Assembly: GCF_000002235.5 (NCBI RefSeq)
Contig: NW_022145601.1
Coordinates: forward strand, 21,803,389 to 21,867,388
Length of the DNA stretch: 64,000 nucleotides
Reading direction: 5' to 3'
Source: Strongylocentrotus purpuratus
Lineage: Eukaryota > Echinodermata > Echinoidea > Camarodonta > Strongylocentrotidae
Of the stretch, positions 58,765 through 64,000 are shown in pieces. The position numbers were made by a program, and so were the translations under genes. The notes under the pieces were generated by a model. It was not told the origin of the DNA, did no database searches, and was given only the letters and a program-made list of their open reading frames with translations. The first letter of the stretch is position 1. Each line of letters starts with the position of its first letter.

Positions 58765-61210
58765 ATGGCGGCTGAAGATGCCTCTAACGAATATAGGTTG
58801 AGTCTACTCCAGAGGCTCGCATGGTGGGGTGCAGATTTTAGAGTAAGGTAAGGCTTTTCATCATTGCAGCATACCAGTAGTGTACAAAAAAATGCAGCAA
58901 CAATGACAATGGTACATGTACATGTATAGTAATACGTGGAAGTTACTGTCAAAGAAGTTAATGAAATGTGAATGAAAACTTTCTGCCACTGTAGTATTAT
59001 TATGGCAAAGTTGTAAGAGCTCTAAGTGCATACATTTAAAAATTGCATGTACAAAAAAAGATATATTGTTGAAAGTAAAACATTAACAAGGCCAAAAGGA
59101 TACATTAACAAAGCCAAAATATAAATTAGATTTTTCGAATTTCATATCAAGGTTTTGAGATGGAAAGAATCCAGAGGCTCAAAGGAAATTTTTGTTTGAT
59201 TGGATGTTTGTTTGTTATTGTTGTTTTGTCTTGTCATACTGAATTGAACATGTGTATCATTCAAATATCATTTTTTGATGCTTGTTTTTAACTGCAAACA
59301 TTAATGTTTTATAAAAATACCTTTGGAATATATCTCTTTCCCCGGAAATCCTCCCAAAACATGACTTTCTCATGACTTTAAAGAAAGAAGAAATCAATTA
59401 AGATGCAACAATTGACGGAGCGGGTGATATGAAAATAGCTTCCCATGAATTGTCAATTGCTTAGTAAATGCATTACTTTCAATTCCATTGAGTTCTCTTT
59501 TTATGAGGTTATATATATATATATATATATATAAATATCTACCATAAGTTTCAGGTGTCTATAATAGTAGGTTTGAGGAATAGGATGCAAACTAGTCTGA
59601 TCCACTTGAGTCTCAAGAGCTTTCCGACAGACCATACAAAAGACCACTGTACATATTTTACTGTCTCAGTTCAGCCCGACCCTTGGTCTAAAATCACTTT
59701 AACAAAAAGCAAACTTAAAGGTAATACAAAGTTTTGGGAAATTTTGAAAATTGGATGGATAGTGATTCTTTACAATTTGGAAATATATGGATACCCCTGT
59801 GGATGTATTATAAGCACTAGAAAATTTAGCCCCTAAGACACTTCTGCTTTCGAGAAAAATTAAATATAAAAATTTATCGGTGCTCCCGGTAAAATTTCAC
59901 ATAGCGCCTACGGCCGTACAATGGTAGCTGCGACCATGAAAATCTCAGAATATGTAGTTGTAATATATACTTTCCAAACGGGAATAGCTAATCGGCCAAT
60001 TTTAGTCAAGAAACGTTGTATTATAGCTTAATAAATATCTTGACCTTGAGAGCTATTCAACATAAAAAGTCTATTATTTACAATTTCATAAATTTAGACT
60101 CGATTTCAACTGCGACAACGATCACTGAATATTGTAGGATCGCATATGCTTCCATTATGTTCATTTGAACCTAATTCATGACCCCATACCAAAACTTTGT
60201 ATTACCTTTAAGACTGCAGTTTGAAAATCAGCAAAAGGTTAATGATCACTGTCTACCAAAATTAGTCATATAATGTGTCTGAAAGTGCTTCAAAATATTG
60301 CTGAGATTGCACCAGAGTACTAAATCTAAGAACCAACAACCCCTTCAGCCAGCCCTTGATCCCCAGCCTCAGGGTTCACACTCGTTCCACATATCTGATC
60401 TTTTTTTTGGACCACCCTGCAGCAACAGGTTTAAATTTAAGTAGGATATGGACCCAAGTGTTAGTAAAGAGGCGAGCATTCGTAAGAGCCAATGAATAGT
60501 ACTGTACAATTTGGAGATAGTCCTATAGACCTTGTTCACACCGGACATTGTTAATCGCTTCAAAGACGTGACATGGCAAAATATATGATTACTGAAGGAC
60601 ACTCCTCAGTAGTATTTGTGCATGTATTAGCTACACAGGCCCAGCTGATCATGTAATTACTTTGCACAATACCAAGGACTCGGGCATAGTGAAAACACGA
60701 CTAGAAGGCCCTGTGCAGTTAAGGTGCGCACCAAAAGTACTGCGGAATGTCCTTACGCGAAGTATGCTTCACATTTCTAAATCTTAAATACAGATAGGGA
60801 GTATGCCAACTTGGAGAGGCACTTGTTCCACTCAGCGTTTTCTTGTTTTCAAGAAGAGGGGGATTTTCTGCTGTACTTTTTTAAAGGAGGTTTACAATAC
60901 CAGGGGGGTGTTTCACAAAACTAGTCATCAGTGACAAATGACAGTTGTTGTTATAAGCTACTGAAATCCTTGATTCTGATTGGTTGTCAGCAGATTTGTC
61001 ACTGATATTTGTCATTTGTCATTGAAAAAAGGCTTTGTGAAACGGGTCCCAGGTGTGAACAAGACTTTTAAAGAGGCTGCTAACTCCACTACCTTCTACA
61101 TAATTGAATACAAAGGTTGGTATGATCGACTCTGTGACATTACAGGGGTGAAAGAAAAGCCACAGATGATGCATCGTCCAAATCGGAAAGAGAAGGTTGA
61201 GTTCTGGTAA
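58765..61210 (+). CDS. unrecognised small protein, three exons, MITE-derived splice sites
   Basis: Hand-built model: exons 58765-58842, 59555-59720, 61053-61210; 402 nt in consistent phase (0, then 1), 133 residues with a TAA stop. Start MAAEDASNEYRLSLLQRLAW in the context TCTCATGG. Exon 2 begins VSIIVGLRNRM and contains HCTYFTVSVQPDPWSKITL. Exon 3 contains STTFYIIEYKGWYDRLCDI and ends NRKEKVEFW. No signal peptide or membrane segment; basic near the C-terminus. The donor of intron 2 is AG/GTAATA, the first bases of a TTAA MITE (59719-60207); the acceptor CCCAG is the last bases of another MITE (60901-61052). The frame is open somewhat upstream of the ATG, so a longer N-terminus is possible. 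I recognise no family. Convergent with PRDM2. Confidence 0.5.
59719..60207. mobile_element. TTAA-flanked MITE, family 1 (copy 4)
   Basis: Same family as at 5.1, 7.3 and 17.4 kb; 489 bp, flanked by TTAA (59715-59718, 60208-60211). Its first bases, AGGTAATAC, provide the donor of the small gene's second intron. Confidence 0.85.
60901..61052. mobile_element. GTTTCACAAA MITE, copy 2
   Basis: Ends CAGGGGGGTGTTTCACAAA and TTTGTGAAACGGGTCCCAG; 152 bp, closely similar to the 15.1-kb copy. The final CAG is the splice acceptor of the small gene's third exon. Confidence 0.75.
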
Positions 61211-61900
61211 AAGTGAAACGAATCTCTATGAGCTATCTCATTATGCTATTCCAATGTGGAATATTACCATAGCATCAATGGAACATGACAACGTTTGCTC
61301 TTCAAATGTTACATTTCAAACATGACCAGGGCCTCCTGTCTCAAAATAAATAGTCAATATTGATCGCAACTACAACTACAAAACATAGGGGACTGCAACT
61401 TGCAATTGATTGGGGCCCATGAATTGTTAACAACTTTTGAGTACATGTCATACCTTATATGTGTGTGGTACCATACACCTAAACCAATATGCTATGCTCT
61501 TCACTCCTGGTTATTTTAAGCCATTAATACCATTCTATCTTATTTTAGCGATTCCGTAACCAAAGAAAAAAAAAAACAAATTTCCATTTCCATTTCCTTT
61601 GTTTTTCAACCATTACCAATAAGTTCTTTACAGGCTCTCTCACAATGCAGTTGCCAGTACTTCACAGTCTTTATGTGAAAATATTGAGCCAATCCATGGC
61701 AAATGAGCTTTTCTTAAATACAGTCACCTTCACTATTTCAAATCAATTCAAAAAAGTGTCTAGTCTGTACTGCAAACAATTTCTGTGTAGTACTATTTAA
61801 ACAACTATTCTACATTCATTCCCTGACAAGTGTGACCCTTTAAGGTCTAGGTATTTTCTCCAAATAATATAGCTTCGTCAATGTCTCAACTTTGCTGGTT
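61211..61900. other. convergent spacer, 3' flank of PRDM2
   Basis: AT-rich, about 690 bp between two convergent stops; presumably 3' UTRs of both genes. Nothing else recognised. Confidence 0.5.
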
Positions 61901-64000
61901 TTATCTGCTTTCTCCACCTATTTCTATTTTCCCTTCATTTTCTTCTTTGTTGCCCTCAGCTTTCTCATCTTCTTTCAGAAGCTTAGAGTTTTTATTCTGC
62001 TCTACTTTACTTGGCGAAACTTCAGTGGTACTAGCCATCTCATTGTCATTCTTGCAGCCGACGCTTGTTGTTAAATCAGAGGAAATGCAACTGCCTTCCT
62101 TTTCTACATGTTTGTCTTTGGCTTTTTCGGCTTCTTTAAGCTCTGTGCAATTGTCCACATGTGTCCTTTCTTTCACTTCAATTGTCTCTGTTTTCTGGAC
62201 TGCACCGTTTTCCTCTTCATTTTCGACATTATCCTGCTTTGCCTCATCGATCCTATTATTTTCTTCCAGCTTCTCTTCATCTTTGACGTCCTTTCCTTCT
62301 TTCAAATCTGTATTAAGTTTTTCTGGCTTTTTGGAATCCCTGTCCTTCTCTTCTTTCACATCCGTAATATTGTCTATTTCCCTCTTTCCTTTATCTTCTA
62401 CCTGTCCAATGGTTGCTGTCTCCTTATTGCTTCCAATATCCTCATGTTCCATCTCTTTCTCCTCTTCTTCCTCTCCATCTTCCTCATATTCATCTTCTTC
62501 TTCATCTTCGTCCTCTGCCTCTGCCTGCATCTCCACCTTTTGACTTGACCTTGGTGAACCGGATCGTTTCTTCTTCTTGCCGTATGGATCCAATCTCCTC
62601 CTCCGTCTCCTTGCTTTCCTTGGAGTTCCAGAGACGGACGATTCACCACCTGCAGTCGAGACAACACCTTGCACCTCACCCTTGATCAAGTTAGCATTCT
62701 CTGTAATGGTCCCTTCAAGAGAAGCAGTATCCTTCAGAACTTCTGATGTACCCTCAGGAGTGGAAGCCTTCTTTGGGCTGTTGTTCTTGGCTTTCATTGC
62801 ACCGCCAGGAATTGCAGCAGGAAGTGGTGCGGAGGCCAAAGCCGAAGAGGTAACCGTTGTACATGGTAGCGATGCAGCAGAAACTGTTACAGGCACTGCT
62901 AATGATGCTGCTGCAGCCAAGGAAACAATCAGGGATGGTACTGAGGTGGGAGCATCTTTAGGCCTGGTGGGACAGCTGGAGATGTGCTTCTTGAGGCTTC
63001 TGAGGTAGACAAACTGGCGAGCACAGTAGGCACATTGATGGTTCATGTTACGGGGAGCATAGTACGGATTAGTGTTCTTGTTAAAGAGCTTGTCCTTATT
63101 TGGACACAACTTCATATGCCTCTCCAGACCATTGATAAAGTGGAACTGTTTCCCACAGCCTAGACAGGCATGCACATCAACAATATTTGCACTGGCTCTT
63201 CTCCTGGTGTGATTGAGTGGGTTGTACATCTTGAGTCCAGGCCGAGCTCTCTTACGCTTCTGGGCCGCATCACTCTCTTCACTCTCACTGGCTTTCTGGA
63301 GGGCTCTGTTTCTGCTCCTCTTGGCAGCTTGGATCCTGATTCTCCTGGCCTTAGCATTCTTTTGCTTATTTTCCTCCAGTGTCAGCTTCTTCTTATCAGC
63401 AGCCTTGACAGGAGTCTTCACAGGGGTCTTTAGGGGTGTCTTAGGCTTCCCAGTAGATGGTGCATTAGCAGCAGCACACTCCATGATGTGTACATGCAAG
63501 TCAGCAGTACTAGAAAACACTTTGGCGCATTTGGTGCAGCGGTTGTTTGTTGCCATTTCAAAGTGGCTGATACTCTTGCCACTGGACGCACTGCCATCTG
63601 GTAGTGAACTTAAGTAACCGATCTCTCGAGCATATGCGAATGGATGATGTCTCTGAGGATTGCATGGAACATCCTTCTTTTTCTTAGATTTCTTCCGGGG
63701 TGAGGATTTGGTTTCAGGAGTTTGGGTCGAGCTGAAGCGGCCAAACTTGGAAGGACTCACCTTGCTCATTTCATGAGCGATGAGTGATATCCTTTCTCTA
63801 GGCTCTGGTAGGATGGGTGGTGTCTGTATGGCCTTTGTAGGGTCAGTGAAGTTCTGTGGTCTGATTTCCTCAGGCCCCCGCTCTGTGTAAGAACACAAAT
63901 GATCTGAATGAATATCTACCTGGTGCTGCTTGAGGTTCGAAAGGTAGGCAAACTCTTGCTGGCACTCAGAGCAACAGTACATCTTGCCGACTCTGTGTAG
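61901..64000 (-). CDS. PRDM2: PRDM2/RIZ-like zinc-finger protein, C-terminal exon (partial)
   Basis: Open from the window edge to TAA at 61901, about 699 residues; the N-terminal part, including the PR/SET domain, is outside. First finger LHRVGKMYCCSECQQEF ... HQVDIH, followed by IRPQNFTDPTKA, closely parallels human PRDM2 (VGNIFVCSVCKKEF ... LRPQNFTDPSKA). Three C2HC fingers follow: CTKCAKVF (near residue 148), CLGCGKQFHFINGLERHMKLC (near 272) and CAYCARQFVYLRSLKKHISSC (near 317); the first and last have human counterparts. Then come Ala/Thr-rich, basic (KARRRRRRLDPYGKKKKR) and long Glu/Lys-rich stretches. PRDM2 is a nuclear chromatin regulator. The residue after the edge shows no splice acceptor, so the exon extends further. 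The acidic tail has no clear human match. Plus-strand open frames over it are shadows. Confidence 0.88.
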   Translation of the reverse strand, partial: LHRVGKMYCCSECQQEFAYLSNLKQHQVDIHSDHLCSYTERGPEEIRPQNFTDPTKAIQTPPILPEPRERISLIAHEMSKVSPSKFGRFSSTQTPETKSSPRKKSKKKKDVPCNPQRHHPFAYAREIGYLSSLPDGSASSGKSISHFEMATNNRCTKCAKVFSSTADLHVHIMECAAANAPSTGKPKTPLKTPVKTPVKAADKKKLTLEENKQKNAKARRIRIQAAKRSRNRALQKASESEESDAAQKRKRARPGLKMYNPLNHTRRRASANIVDVHACLGCGKQFHFINGLERHMKLCPNKDKLFNKNTNPYYAPRNMNHQCAYCARQFVYLRSLKKHISSCPTRPKDAPTSVPSLIVSLAAAASLAVPVTVSAASLPCTTVTSSALASAPLPAAIPGGAMKAKNNSPKKASTPEGTSEVLKDTASLEGTITENANLIKGEVQGVVSTAGGESSVSGTPRKARRRRRRLDPYGKKKKRSGSPRSSQKVEMQAEAEDEDEEEDEYEEDGEEEEEKEMEHEDIGSNKETATIGQVEDKGKREIDNITDVKEEKDRDSKKPEKLNTDLKEGKDVKDEEKLEENNRIDEAKQDNVENEEENGAVQKTETIEVKERTHVDNCTELKEAEKAKDKHVEKEGSCISSDLTTSVGCKNDNEMASTTEVSPSKVEQNKNSKLLKEDEKAEGNKEENEGKIEIGGESR

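Noticed and set aside
58605-58952. 115-codon minus-strand open frame with a Kozak-like ATG
   Set aside because: It is antisense to the better supported first exon of the small plus-strand gene and has no supporting splice partners.
61881-63617. Long plus-strand open frames of 134-220 codons
   Set aside because: Antisense shadows of the PRDM2 exon; Ser/Phe-rich because the sense strand is Glu/Lys-rich.
1-64000. CRISPR arrays, operons, integrons or other prokaryotic features
   Set aside because: The DNA is clearly eukaryotic; tandem arrays here are microsatellites, satellites or transposon arms without regular unique spacers.

Overview
The window is animal (metazoan) nuclear DNA: spliced genes with GT-AG introns, dense microsatellites, many short inverted-repeat transposons (MITEs), a SINE-like element and LINEs. 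Two genes place it among bilaterians: the 3' end of an aminopeptidase N (M1) gene and the 3' end of a PRDM2/RIZ orthologue whose first zinc finger and the motif after it closely match vertebrate PRDM2. The AT-rich, MITE-rich background suggests a marine invertebrate deuterostome, perhaps an echinoderm. That placement is inference; no species marker was seen.

Layout. 1-1.9 kb: a GGACAACTACCCCC-type inverted-repeat element with 9-bp direct repeats. 1.9-8.3 kb (+): the last seven exons of an aminopeptidase N-like gene. 10.3-14.8, 18.3-29.5 and 51.0-54.7 kb (all -): three paralogous five-exon genes that I assembled by hand. Each encodes a small type II membrane protein with a BRICHOS domain, a furin-type site and a very short C-terminal peptide built on the invariant core CIFGFCF. 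29.5-39.5 kb: repeat-rich, with several MITEs and a 5'-truncated LINE. 39.6-43.8 kb (-): 5' exons of an unrecognised gene for a secreted or membrane-anchored protein. 40.2-42.5 kb, inside its intron: nested inverted-repeat elements. 44.2-48.8 kb (+): a LINE with an intact 1253-residue endonuclease-reverse transcriptase ORF. 55-58.7 kb: repeats. 58.8-61.2 kb (+): a small three-exon gene whose second intron has its donor in one MITE and its acceptor in another. 61.9-64 kb (-): PRDM2, running off the right edge.

The main discovery candidate is the BRICHOS cluster. By analogy with proSP-C, ITM2B/BRI2 and the annelid BRICHOS antimicrobial precursors (arenicin type), the BRICHOS domain would chaperone an aggregation-prone beta-hairpin peptide that a furin-like protease releases in the secretory pathway. 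Family membership rests on motif pattern and spacing read by eye; the peptide's function is unknown.
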